Below the pieces are notes generated by a model. That model did not search any database and was not told the origin of the DNA. It worked only from the letters and a program-made list of their open reading frames with translations. A program made the position numbers and the translations under genes. From contig CM076191.1 of NCBI GenBank assembly GCA_038277395.1, positions 92,562,822 to 92,626,821 on the forward strand: a stretch of DNA of 64,000 nt, read 5' to 3'. Positions within the stretch are counted from its first letter, which is position 1. The number at the start of each line of letters is the position of its first letter. Source of the stretch: Dryocosmus kuriphilus (Eukaryota; Arthropoda; Insecta; Hymenoptera; Cynipidae). This document shows, piece by piece, positions 40,017 through 53,118 of the stretch.

Positions 40017-40095
40017 TTCTCATCTCAATGAGAAGGTATTAGTTTTATGTGAAAACTGACTTTCGCGGATTTCATGAAATCTCCACGTTTCATGA
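40017..40095. repeat. Dyad-symmetry cluster (representative copy)
   Basis: Three perfect inverted repeats lie within 79 bp. TTCTCAT and ATGAGAA are separated by CTCA (40017-40034). AGTTTT and AAAACT are separated by ATGTG (40041-40057). TCATGAAA and TTTCATGA are separated by TCTCCACG (40072-40095), and the left arm lies in a 12-bp perfect palindrome, ATTTCATGAAAT (40069-40080). The cluster recurs in essentially every clean copy at the same phase. Each could form a small hairpin or cruciform, or be a dimeric protein site; which, if any, is unknown. Confidence 0.85.
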
Positions 40096-40124
40096 CCTCC
40101 TGAATCCGAAAAAATATGTTTTAC

Positions 40125-40177
40125 GTTGGTGTCTGTCTGTCGTTGTTGTCGTTGTTGTTGTCGTCGTTGTAGTCTGT
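40125..40177. repeat. TTG/TCG microsatellite-like tract (representative copy)
   Basis: A GT-rich stretch, GTTGGTGTCTGTCTGTCG followed by TTG and TCG triplets and ending AGTCTGT. Copies differ in the triplet number and order near its end: GTCGTCG, GTCGTTG, GTGTCG or TTGTTGTCG. It is the most length-variable part of the monomer and generates polyvaline and polythreonine frames that are not genes. Confidence 0.85.
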
Positions 40178-40227
40178 AAACACGATAACTTTCGAAGGAC
40201 ATTAATCGGTTTCGATTGCGCTTTGGC

Positions 40228-40292
40228 ACACTTCTTTAAAGTGTAAAAAGTAAGGACGAGTTCGTTAACCGGCCACTTTTGACCAACGGTTA
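40228..40292. repeat. Second pair of inverted repeats (representative copy)
   Basis: ACACTT and AAGTGT are separated by five bases (40228-40244), and TAACCG and CGGTTA by fifteen bases (40266-40292). Both are conserved in most clean copies. In the copies at 60901, 62503 and 63306 the right arm of the first reads AAGGTG, which breaks one pair. Confidence 0.7.
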
Positions 40293-42030
40293 TGGTTTTA
40301 TCGATCAAAAAAAAAAACGGTTTTCACAAAATACAAAAAATCCATTTTTCCGGCTAAACTATGAGAGATACAAAAAAAAATGTAAGAAAGTAAGATTGTT
40401 CACCTCAAAAAGTTCTACAAATTTGCTCTCTAGCATTTTTTTTGATCAGACGCGTAGTTTTTGAGTTATTCGTGAAACATGTTAATTCGTATAAAAAAAT
40501 CTACTTTTCCGCAAAAGTATGCGAGATATGTGAAAATATCAACAAGCAGAATTATTCACCTTTCAAGGACCTAAAAATTCCCTTGAAACGATTTTTTGAT
40601 ACAACCCATACTTTCTTCATTAAACGTATAAAACCGTTCTTTTCATCAAAAAATACATTACTATACAGTCAATAAAAGTTATTTAAAGTTATTGAAAAAT
40701 CTGCCCGCTACTCAGGCGCATTCTCATCACCTGTCTCGCGCTCACCAATCAATGAATTTATATCTAAAACGTAAATTTCTTCATTTTTTACACAGTGTTT
40801 GGCTGAAAAATGCAATTTTTTTATTATTACATTCTCATCTCAATGAGAAGGTATTAGTTTTATGTGAAAACTGACTTTCGCGGATTTCATGAAATCTCCA
40901 CGTTTCATGACCTCCTGAATCCGAAAAAATATGTTTTACGTTGGTGTCTGTCTGTCGTTGTTGTCGTTGTTGTTGTCGTTGTAGTCTGTAAACACGATAA
41001 CTTTCGAAGCATTAATCGGTTTCGATTGCGCTTTGGCACACTTCTTTAAAGTGTAAAAAGTAAGGACGAGTTCGTTAACCGGCCACTTTTGACCAACGGT
41101 TATGGTTTTATCGATCAAAAACGGTTTTCACAAAATCCAAAAATCCATTTTCCGGCTAAACTATGAGAGATACAAAAAAAATGTAAGAAAGTAAGATTGT
41201 TCACCTCAAAAAGTTCTACAAATTTGCTCTCTCTATCATTTTTTTGATCAGACGCGTAGTTTTTGAGTTATTCGTGAAACATGTTAATTCGTATAAAAAA
41301 ATCTACTTTTCCGCAAAAGTATGCGAGATATGTGAAAATATCAACAAGCAGAATTATTCACCTTCCAAGGACCTAAAAATTCCCTTGAAACGATTTTTTG
41401 ATACAACCCATACTTTCTTCATTAAACGTATAAAACCGTTCTTTTCATCAAAAAATACATTACTATACAGTCAATAAAAGTTATTTAAAGTTATTGAAAA
41501 ATCTGCCCGCTACTCAGGCGCATTCTCATCACCTGTCTCGCGCTCACCAATCAATGAATTTATATCTAAAACGTAAATTTCTTCATTTTTTACACAGTTT
41601 GGCTGAAAAATGCAAATTTTTTTATTATTACATTCTCATCTCAATGAGAAGGTATTAGTTTTATGTGAAAACTGACTTTCGCGCGGATTTCATGAAATCT
41701 CTCCACGTTTCATGACCTCCTGAATCCGAAAAAATATGTTTTACGTTGGTGTCTGTCTGTCGTTGTTGTCGTTGTTGTTGTCGTTGTAGTCTGTAAACAC
41801 GATAACCTTTCGAAGCATTAATCGGTTTCGATTGCGCTTTGGCACACTTCTTTAAAGTGTAAAAAGTAAGGACGAGTTCGTTAACCGGCCACTTTTGACC
41901 AACGGTTATGGTTTTATCGATCAAAAACGGTTTTCACAAAATCCAAAAATCCATTTTCCGGCTAAACTATGAGAGATACAAAAAAAATGTAAGAAAGTAA
42001 AATTGTTCACCTCAAAAAGTTCTACAAATT

Positions 42031-42044
42031 TGCTTTCTTCTATC
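42031..42044. repeat. Hypervariable pyrimidine tract (representative copy)
   Basis: Between the conserved CTACAAATTTG and ATCATTTTTTTGATCAG, copies read CTCTCT, CTTTCT, TTTCTCT, CTTTTCT, CTTTCTCT or CTTTCTTCT. Variation is in C/T order and length only. Slippage is the obvious mechanism; part of it may be consensus error. Confidence 0.75.
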
Positions 42045-45000
42045 ATTTTTTTGATCAGACGCGTAGTTTTTGAGTTATTCGTGAAACATGTTAATTCGTA
42101 TAAAAAAATCTACTTTTCCGCAAAAGTATGCGAGATATGTGAAAATATCAACAAGCAGAATTATTCACCTTCCAAGGACCTACAAATTCCCTTGAAACGA
42201 TTTTTTGATACAACCCATACTTTCTTCATTTAAACGTATAAAACCGTTCTTTTCATCAAAAAATACATTACTATACAGTCAATAAAAGTTATTTAAAGTT
42301 ATTGAAAAATCTGCCCGCTACTCAGGCGCATTCTCATCACCTGTCTCGCGCTCACCAATCAATGAATTTATATCTAAAACGTAAATTTCTTCATTTTTTA
42401 CACAGTTTGGCTGAAAAATGCAATTTTTTTATTATTACATTCTCATCTCAATGAGAAGGTATTAGTTTTATGTGAAAACTGACTTTCGCGGATTTCATGA
42501 AATCTCCACGTTTCATGACCTCCTGAATCCGAAAAAATATGTTTTACGTTGGTGTCTGTCTGTCGTTGTTGTCGTTGTTGTTGTTGTCGTTGTAGTCTGT
42601 AAACACGATAACTTTCGAAGGACTAATCGGTTTGGATTGCGCTTTGGCACACTTTTTTAAAGTGTAAAAAGTAAGGACGAGTTCGTTAACCGGCCACTTT
42701 TGACCAACGGTTATGGTTTTATCGATCAAAAACGGTTTTCACAAAATCAAAAATCCATTTTCCGGCTAAACTATGAGAGATACAAAAAAAATGTAAGAAA
42801 GTAAAATTGTTCACCTCAAAAAGTTCTACAAATTTGCTTTTCTATCATTTTTTTGATCAGACGCGTAGTTTTTGAGTTATTCGTGAAACATGTTAATTCG
42901 TATAAAAAAAATCTACTTTTCCGCAAAAGTATGCGAGATATGTGAAAATATCAACAAGCAGAATTATTCACCTTCCAAGGACCTAAAAATTCCCTTGAAA
43001 CGATTTTTTGATACAACCCATACTTTCTTCATTAAACGTATAAAACCGTTCTTTTCATCAAAAAATACATTACTATACAGTCAATAAAAGTTATTTAAAG
43101 TTATTGAAAAATCTGCCCGCTACTCAGGCGCATTCTCATCACCTGTCTCGCGCTCACCAATCAATGAATTTATATCTAAAACGTAAATTTCTTCATTTTT
43201 TACACAGTTTGGCTGAAAAATGCAATTTTTTTATTATTACATTCTCATCTCAATGAGAAGGTATTAGTTTTATGTGAAAACTGACTTTCGCGGATTTCAT
43301 GAAATCTCCACGTTTCATGACCTCCTGAATCCGAAAAAATATGTTTTACGTTGGTGTCTGTCTGTCGTTGTTGTCGTTGTTGTTGTCGTCGTTGTAGTCT
43401 GTAAACACGATAACTTTCGAAGCATTAATCGGTTTCGATTGCGCTTTGGCACACTTCTTTAAAGTGTAAAAAGTAAGGACGAGTTCGTTAACCGGCCACT
43501 TTTGACCAACGGTTATGGTTTTTATCGATCAAAAACGGTTTTCACAAAATCAAAAAATCCCATTTTCCGGCTAAACTATGAGAGATACAAAAAAAATGTA
43601 AGAAAGTAAAGATTGTTCACCTTAAAAAGTTCTACAAATTTGCTCTCTATCATTTTTTTTTGATCAGACGCGTAGTTTTTGAGTTATTCGTGAAACATGT
43701 TAATTCGTATAAAAAAAATCTACTTTTCCGCAAAAGTATGCGAGATATGTGAAAATATCAACAAGCAGAATTATTCACCTTCCAAGGACCTAAAAATTCC
43801 TTGAAACGATTTTTTGATACAACCCATACTTTCTTCATTAAACGTATAAAACCGTTCTTTTCATCAAAAAATACATTACTATACAGTCAATAAAAGTTAT
43901 TTAAAGTTATTGAAAAATCTGCCCGCTACTCAGGCGCATTCTCATCACCTGTCTCGCGCTCACCAATCAATGAATTTATATCTAAAACGTAAATTTCTTC
44001 ATTTTTTACACAGTTTGGCTGAAAAATGCAATTTTTTTATTATTACATTCTCATCTCAATGAGAAGGTATTAGTTTTATGTGAAAACTGACTTTCGCGGA
44101 TTTCATGAAATCTCCACGTTTCATGACCTCCTGAATCCGAAAAAATATGTTTTACGTTGGTGTCTGTCTGTCGTTGTTGTCGTTGTTGTTGTCGTCGTTG
44201 TAGTCTGTAAACACGATAACTTTCGAAGGACTAATCGGATTCGATTGCGCTTTGGCACACTTCTTTAAAGTGTAAAAAGTAAGGACGAGTTCGTTAACCG
44301 GCCACTTTTGACCAACGGTTATGGTTTTATCGATCAAAAACGGTTTTCACAAAATCCAAAAATCCATTTTCCGGCTAAACTATGAGAGATACAAAAAAAA
44401 TGTAAGAAAGTAAAATTGTTCACCTCAAAAAGTTCTACAAATTTGCTTTCTCTATCATTTTTTTGATCAGACGCGTAGTTTTTGAGTTATTCGTGAAATA
44501 TGTTAATTCGTATAAAAAAATCTACTTTTCCGCAAAAGTATGCGAGATATGTGAAAATATCAACAAGCAGAATTATTCACCTTCCAAGGACCTACAAATT
44601 CCCTTGAAACGATTTTTTGATACAACCCATACTTTCTTCATTAAACGTATAAAACCGTTCTTTTCATCAAAAAATACATTACTATACAGTCAATAAAAGT
44701 TATTTAAAGTTATTGAAAAATCTGCCCGCTACTCAGGCGCATTCTCATCACCTGTCTCGCGCTCACCAATCAATGAATTTATATCTAAAACGTAAATTTC
44801 TTCATTTTTTACACAGTTTGGCTGAAAAATGCAATTTTTTTATTATTACATTCTCATCTCAATGAGAAGGTATTAGTTTTATGTGAAAACTGACTTTCGC
44901 GGATTTCATGAAATCTCCACGTTTCATGACCTCCTGAATCCGAAAAAAATATGTTTTACGTTGGTGTCTGTCTGTCGTTGTTGTCGTTGTTGTTGTGTCG

Positions 45001-48000
45001 TTGTAGTCTGTAAACACGATAACTTTCGAAGGACTAATCGGTTTCGATTGCGCTTTGGCACACTTCTTTAAAGTGTAAAAAGTAAGGACGAGTTCGTTAA
45101 CCGGCCACTTTTGACCAACGGTTATGGTTTTATCGATCAAAAACGGTTTTCACAAAATACAAAAATCCATTTTCCGGCTAAACTATGAGAGATACAAAAA
45201 AAATGTAAGAAAGTAAGATTGTTCACCTCAAAAAGTTCTACAAATTTGCTCTCTATCATTTTTTTGATCAGACGCGTAGTTTTTGAGTTATTCGTGAAAC
45301 ATGTTAATTCGTATAAAAAAATCTACTTTTCCGCAAAAGTATGCGAGATATGTGAAAATATCAACAAGCAGAATTATTCACCTTCCAAGGACCTAAAAAT
45401 TCCCTTGAAACGATTTTTTGATACAACCCATACTTTCTTCATTAAACGTATAAAACCGTTCTTTTCATCAAAAAATACATTACTATACAGTCAATAAAAG
45501 TTATTTAAAGTTATTGAAAAATCTGCCCGCTACTCAGGCGCATTCTCATCACCTGTCTCGCGCTCACCAATCAATGAATTTATATCTAAAACGTAAATTT
45601 CTTCATTTTTTACACAGTTTGGCTGAAAAATGCAAATTTTTTTATTATTACATTCTCATCTCAATGAGAAGGTATTAGTTTTATGTGAAAACTGACTTTC
45701 GCGGATTTCATGAAATCTCCACGTTTCATGACCTCCTGAATCCGAAAAAATATGTTTTACGTTGGTGTCTGTCTGTCGTTGTTGTCGTTGTTGTTGTCGT
45801 TGTAGTCTGTAAACACGATAACTTTCGAAGCATTAATCGTTTCGATTGCGCTTTGGCACACTTCTTTAAAGTGTAAAAAGTAAGGACGAGTTCGTTAACC
45901 GGCCACTTTTGACCAACGGTTATGGTTTTATCGATCAAAAACGGTTTTCACAAAATACAAAAAATCCATTTTCCGGCTAAACTATGAGAGATACAAAAAA
46001 AATGTAAGAAAGTAAGATTGTTCACCTCAAAAAGTTCTACAAATTTGTTTCTCTATCATTTTTTTGATCAGACGCGTAGTTTTTGAGTTATTCGTGAAAC
46101 ATGTTAATTCGTATAAAAAAATCTACTTTTTCCGCAAAAGTATGCGAGATATGTGAAAATATCAACAAGCAGAATTATTCACCTTCCAAGGACCTAAAAA
46201 TTCCCTTGAAACGATTTTTTGATACAACCCATACTTTCTTCATTAAACGTATAAAACCGTTCTTTTCATCAAAAAATACATTACTATACAGTCAATAAAA
46301 GTTATTTAAAGTTATTGAAAAATCTGCCCGCTACTCAGGCGCATTCTCATCACCTGTCTCGCGCTCACCAATCAATGAATTTATATCTAAAACGTAAATT
46401 TCTTCATTTTTTACACAGTTTGGCTGAAAAATGCAATTTTTTTATTATTACATTCTCATCTCAATGAGAAGGTATTAGTTTTATGTGAAAACTGACTTTC
46501 GCGGATTTCATGAAATCTCCACGTTTCATGACCTCCTGAATCCGAAAAAATATGTTTTACGTTGGTGTCTGTCTGTCGTTGTTGTCGTTGTTGTTGTGTC
46601 GTTGTAGTCTGTAAACACGATAACTTTCGAAGCATTAATCGGTTTCGATTGCGCTTTGGCACACTTTTTTAAAGTGTAAAAAGTAAGGACGAGTTCGTTA
46701 ACCGGCCACTTTTGACCAACGGTTATGGTTTTATCGATCAAAAACGGTTTTTCACAAAATCAAAAAATCCCATTTTTCCGGCTAAACTATGAGAGATACA
46801 AAAAAAATGTAAGAAAGTAAATTGTTCACCTCAAAAAGTTCTACAAATTTGCTCTCTATCATTTTTTTGATCAGACGCGTAGTTTTTGAGTTATTCGTGA
46901 AAAATATGTTAATTCGTATAAAAAAATCTACTTTTCCGCAAAAGTATGCGAGATATGTGAAAATATCAACAAGCAGAATTATTCACCTTCCAAGGACCTA
47001 AAAATTCCCTTGAAACGATTTTTTGATACAACCCATACTTTCTTCATTAAACGTATAAAACCGTTCTTTTCATCAAAAAATACATTACTATACAGTCAAT
47101 AAAAGTTATTTAAAGTTATTGAAAAATCTGCCCGCTACTCAGGCGCATTCTCATCACCTGTCTCGCGCTCACCAATCAATGAATTTATATCTAAAACGTA
47201 AATTTCTTCATTTTTTACACAGTTTGGCTGAAAAATGCAATTTTTTTATTATTACATTCTCATCTCAATGAGAAGGTATTAGTTTTATGTGAAAACTGAC
47301 TTTCGCGGATTTCATGAAATCTCCACGTTTCATGACCTCCTGAATCCGAAAAAATATGTTTTACGTTGGTGTCTGTCTGTCGTTGTTGTCGTTGTTGTTG
47401 TCGTTGTAGTCTGTGAACACGATAACTTTCGAAGGACTAATCGGTTTGGATTGCGCTTTGGCACACTTCTTTAAAGTGTAAAAAGTAAGGACGAGTTCGT
47501 TAACCGGCCACTTTTGACCAACGGTTATGGTTTTATCGATCAAAAACGGTTTTCACAAAATCAAAAAATCCATTTTTCCGGCTAAACTATGAGAGATACA
47601 AAAAAAATGTAAGAAAGTAAAATTGTTCACCTCAAAAAGTTCTACAAATTTTTCTCTCTATCATTTTTTTTGATCAGACGCGTAGTTTTTGAGTTATTCG
47701 TGAAACATGTTAATTCGTATAAAAAAATCTACTTTTCCGCAAAAGTATGCGAGATATGTGAAAATATCAACAAGCAGAATTATTCACCTTCCAAGGACCT
47801 AAAAATTCCCTTGAAACGATTTTTTGATACAACCCATACTTTCTTCATTAAACGTATAAAACCGTTCTTTTCATCAAAAAATACATTACTATACAGTCAA
47901 TAAAAGTTATTTAAAGTTATTGAAAAATCTGCCCGCTACTCAGGCGCATTCTCATCACCTGTCTCGCGCTCACCAATCAATGAATTTATATCTAAAAACG

Positions 48001-51000
48001 TAAATTTCTTCATTTTTTACACAGTTTGGCTGAAAAATGCAATTTTTTTATTATTACATTCTCATCTCAATGAGAAGGTATTAGTTTTATGTGAAAACTG
48101 ACTTTCGCGGATTTCATGAAATCTCCACGTTTCATGACCTCCTGAATCCGAAAAAATATGTTTTACGTTGGTGTCTGTCTGTCGTTGTTGTCGTTGTTGT
48201 TGTCGTCGTTGTAGTCTGTAAACACGATAACCTTCGAAGCATTAATCGGTTTCGATTGCGCTTTGGCACACTTCTTTAAAGTGTAAAAAGTAAGGACGAG
48301 TTCGTTAACCGGCCACTTTTGACCAACGGTTATGGTTTTATCGATCAAAAACGGTTTTCACAAAATCCAAAAATCCATTTTCCGGCTAAACTATGAGAGA
48401 TACAAAAAAAATGTAAGAAAGTAAGATTGTTCACCTCAAAAAGTTCTACAAATTTGCTCTCTATCATTTTTTTGATCAGACGCGTAGTTTTTGAGTTATT
48501 CGTGAAACATGTTAATTCGTATAAAAAAATCTACTTTTCCGCAAAAGTATGCGAGATATGTGAAAATATCAACAAGCAGAATTATTCACCTTCCAAGGAC
48601 CTAAAAATTCCCTTGAAACGATTTTTTGATACAACCCATACTTTCTTCATTAAACGTATAAAACCGTTCTTTTCATCAAAAAATACATTACTATACAGTC
48701 AATAAAAGTTATTTAAAGTTATTGAAAAATCTGCCCGCTACTCAGGCGCATTCTCATCACCTGTCTCGCGCTCACCAATCAATGAATTTATATCTAAAAC
48801 GTAAATTTCTTCATTTTTTACACAGTTTGGCTGAAAAATGCAATTTTTTTTTTTATTATTACATTCTCATCTCAATGAGAAGGTATTAGTTTTATGTGAA
48901 AACTGACTTTCGCGGATTTCATGAAATCTCCACGTTTCATGACCTCCTGAATCCGAAAAAATATGTTTTACGTTGGTGTCTGTCTGTCGTTGTTGTCGTT
49001 GTTGTTGTCGTTGTAGTCTGTAAACACGATAACTTTCGAAGCATTAATCGGTTTCGATTGCGCTTTGGCACACTTCTTTAAAGTGTAAAAAGTAAGGACG
49101 AGTTCGTTAACCGGCCACTTTTGACCAACGGTTATGGTTTTATCGATCAAAAACGGTTTTCACAAAATACAAAAATCCATTTTCCGGCTAAACTATGAGA
49201 GATACAAAAAAAATGTAAGAAAGTAAGATTGTTCACCTCAAAAAGTTCTACAAATTTGTTTCTCTATCATTTTTTTGATCAGACGCGTAGTTTTTGAGTT
49301 ATTCGTGAAACATGTTAATTCGTATAAAAAAATCTACTTTTCCGCAAAAGTATGCGAGATATGTGAAAATATCAACAAGCAGAATTATTCACCTTCCAAG
49401 GACCTAAAAATTCCCTTGAAACGATTTTTTGATACAACCCATACTTTCTTCATTAAACGTATAAAACCGTTCTTTTCATCAAAAAATACATTACTATACA
49501 GTCAATAAAAGTTATTTAAAGTTATTGAAAAATCTGCCCGCTACTCAGGCGCATTCTCATCACCTGTCTCGCGCTCACCAATCAATGAATTTATATCTAA
49601 AACGTAAATTTCTTCATTTTTTACACAGTTTGGCTGAAAAATGCAATTTTTTTATTATTACATTCTCATCTCAATGAGAAGGTATTAGTTTTATGTGAAA
49701 ACTGACTTTCGCGGATTTCATGAAATCTCCACGTTTCATGACCTCCTGAATCCGAAAAAAAATATGTTTTACGTTGGTGTCTGTCTGTCGTTGTTGTCGT
49801 TGTTGTTGTCGTTGTAGTCTGTAAACACGATAACTTTCGAAGCATTAATCGGTTTCGATTGCGCTTTGGCACACTTCTTTAAAGTGTAAAAAGTAAGGAC
49901 GAGTTCGTTAACCGGCCACTTTTGACCAACGGTTATGGTTTTATCGATCAAAAACGGTTTTCACAAAATACAAAAATCCATTTTCCGGCTAAACTATGAG
50001 AGATACAAAAAAAATGTAAGAAAGTAAAATTGTTCACCTCAAAAAGTTCTACAAATTTTTTTCTATCATTTTTTTGATCAGACGCGTAGTTTTTGAGTTA
50101 TTCGTGAAACATGTTAATTCGTATAAAAAAATCTACTTTTCCGCAAAAGTATGCGAGATATGTGAAAATATCAACAAGCAGAATTATTCACCTTCCAAGG
50201 ACCTAAAAATTCCCTTGAAACGATTTTTTGATACAACCCATACTTTCTTCATTAAACGTATAAAACCGTTCTTTTCATCAAAAAATACATTACTATACAG
50301 TCAATAAAAGTTATTTAAAGTTATTGAAAAATCTGCCCGCTACTCAGGCGCATTCTCATCACCTGTCTCGCGCTCACCAATCAATGAATTTATATCTAAA
50401 ACGTAAATTTCTTCATTTTTTACACAGTTTGGCTGAAAAATGCAATTTTTTTATTATTACATTCTCATCTCAATGAGAAGGTATTAGTTTTATGTGAAAA
50501 CTGACTTTCGCGGATTTCATGAAATCTCCACGTTTCATGACCTCCTGAATCCGAAAAAATATGTTTTACGTTGGTGTCTGTCTGTCGTTGTTGTCGTTGT
50601 TGTTGTCGTTGTAGTCTGTGAACACGATAACTTTCGAAGGCATTAATCGGTTTCGATTGCGCTTTGGCACACTTCTTTAAAGTGTAAAAAGTAAGGACGA
50701 GTTCGTTAACCGGCCACTTTTGACCAACGGTTATGGTTTTATCGATCAAAAACGGTTTTCACAAAATCCAAAAATCCATTTTCCGGCTAACTATGAGAGA
50801 TACAAAAAAAATGTAAGAAAGTAAGATTGTTCACCTCAAAAAGTTCTACAAATTTGCTCTCTATCATTTTTTTGATCAGACGCGTAGTTTTTGAGTTATT
50901 CGTGAAACATGTTAATTCGTATAAAAAAATCTACTTTTCCGCAAAAGTATGCGAGATATGTGAAAATATCAACAAGCAGAATTATTCACCTTCCAAGGAC

Positions 51001-53100
51001 CTAAAAATTCCCTTGAAACGATTTTTTGATACAACCCATACTTTCTTCATTAAACGTATAAAACCGTTCTTTTCATCAAAAAATACATTACTATACAGTC
51101 AATAAAAGTTATTTAAAGTTATTGAAAAATCTGCCCGCTACTCAGGCGCATTCTCATCACCTGTCTCGCGCTCACCAATCAATGAATTTATATCTAAAAC
51201 GTAAATTTCTTCATTTTTTACACAGTTTGGCTGAAAAATGCAATTTTTTTTATTATTACATTCTCATCTCAATGAGAAGGTATTAGTTTTATGTGAAAAC
51301 TGACTTTCGCGGATTTCATGAAATCTCCACGTTTCATGACCTCCTGAATCCGAAAAAATATGTTTTACGTTGGTGTCTGTCTGTCGTTGTTGTCGTTGTT
51401 GTTGTCGTTGTAGTCTGTAAACACGATAACTTTCGAAGGACATTAATCGGTTTCGATTGCGCTTTGGCACACTTCTTTAAAGTGTAAAAAGTAAGGACGA
51501 GTTCGTTAACCGGCCACTTTTGACCAACGGTTATGGTTTTATCGATCAAAAACGGTTTTCACAAAATCCAAAAATCCATTTTCCGGCTAAACTATGAGAG
51601 ATACAAAAAAAATGTAAGAAAGTAAGATTGTTCACCTCAAAAAGTTCTACAAATTTGCTTTCTATCATTTTTTTGATCAGACGCGTAGTTTTTGAGTTAT
51701 TCGTGAAACATGTTAATTCGTATAAAAAAATCTACTTTTCCGCAAAAGTATGCGAGATATGTGAAAATATCAACAAGCAGAATTATTCACCTTCCAAGGA
51801 CCTAAAAATTCCCTTGAAACGATTTTTTGATACAACCCATACTTTCTTCATTAAACGTATAAAACCGTTCTTTTCATCAAAAAATACATTACTATACAGT
51901 CAATAAAAGTTATTTAAAGTTATTGAAAAATCTGCCCGCTACTCAGGCGCATTCTCATCACCTGTCTCGCGCTCACCAATCAATGAATTTATATCTAAAA
52001 CGTAAATTTCTTCATTTTTTACACAGTTTGGCTGAAAAATGCAATTTTTTTATTATTACATTCTCATCTCAATGAGAAGGTATTAGTTTTATGTGAAAAC
52101 TGACTTTCGCGGATTTCATGAAATCTCCACGTTTCATGACCTCCTGAATCCGAAAAAAATATGTTTTACGTTGGTGTCTGTCTGTCGTTGTTGTCGTTGT
52201 TGTTGTGTCGTTGTAGTCTGTAAACACGATAACTTTCGAAGGATTAATCGGTTTCGATTGCGCTTTGGCACACTTCTTTAAAGTGTAAAAAGTAAGGACG
52301 AGTTCGTTAACCGGCCACTTTTGACCAACGGTTATGGTTTTATCGATCAAAAACGGTTTTCACAAAATACAAAAATCCATTTTCCGGCTAAACTATGAGA
52401 GATACAAAAAAAATGTAAGAAAGTAAGATTGTTCACCTCAAAAAGTTCTACAAATTTGTTTCTCTATCATTTTTTTGATCAGACGCGTAGTTTTTGAGTT
52501 ATTCGTGAAACATGTTAATTCGTATAAAAAAATCTACTTTTCCGCAAAAGTATGCGAGATATGTGAAAATATCAACAAGCAGAATTATTCACCTTCCAAG
52601 GACCTAAAAATTCCCTTGAAACGATTTTTTGATACAACCCATACTTTCTTCATTAAACGTATAAAACCGTTCTTTTCATCAAAAAATACATTACTATACA
52701 GTCAATAAAAGTTATTTAAAGTTATTGAAAAATCTGCCCGCTACTCAGGCGCATTCTCATCACCTGTCTCGCGCTCACCAATCAATGAATTTATATCTAA
52801 AACGTAAATTTCTTCATTTTTTACACAGTTTGGCTGAAAAATGCAATTTTTTTATTATTACATTCTCATCTCAATGAGAAGGTATTAGTTTTATGTGAAA
52901 ACTGACTTTCGCGGATTTCATGAAATCTCCACGTTTCATGACCTCCTGAATCCGAAAAAATATGTTTTACGTTGGTGTCTGTCTGTCGTTGTTGTCGTTG
53001 TTGTTGTCGTTGTAGTCTGTAAACACGATAACTTTCGAAGCATTAATCGGTTTCGATTGCGCTTTGGCACACTTCTTTAAAGTGTAAAAAGTAAGGACGA

Positions 53101-53118
53101 GTTCGTTTTTCGTTAACC
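53101..53118. repeat. Private 7-bp insertion in one monomer
   Basis: GTTCGTTTTTCGTTAACC replaces the usual GTTCGTTAACC: TTCGTT is duplicated with one extra T. It is found in one copy only. Confidence 0.8.

Noticed and set aside
40049..40246. Repeated valine-rich (+) and threonine-rich (-) short frames, once per 800-bp monomer
   Set aside because: They are translations of the TTG/TCG tract, many begin at non-ATG codons, and indels in the tract change the frame from copy to copy.
40258..40275. CENP-B-box-like match, GTTCGTTAACCGGCC, in each 800-bp monomer
   Set aside because: It matches TTCGTT but needs a two-base gap and still misses essential positions of the CGGGA half, so it does not meet the box definition.
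43081..43092. AATAAA in CAGTCAATAAAAG as a polyadenylation signal of a transcribed unit
   Set aside because: A hexamer in AT-rich DNA is expected by chance, and no coding sequence or splice structure precedes it.
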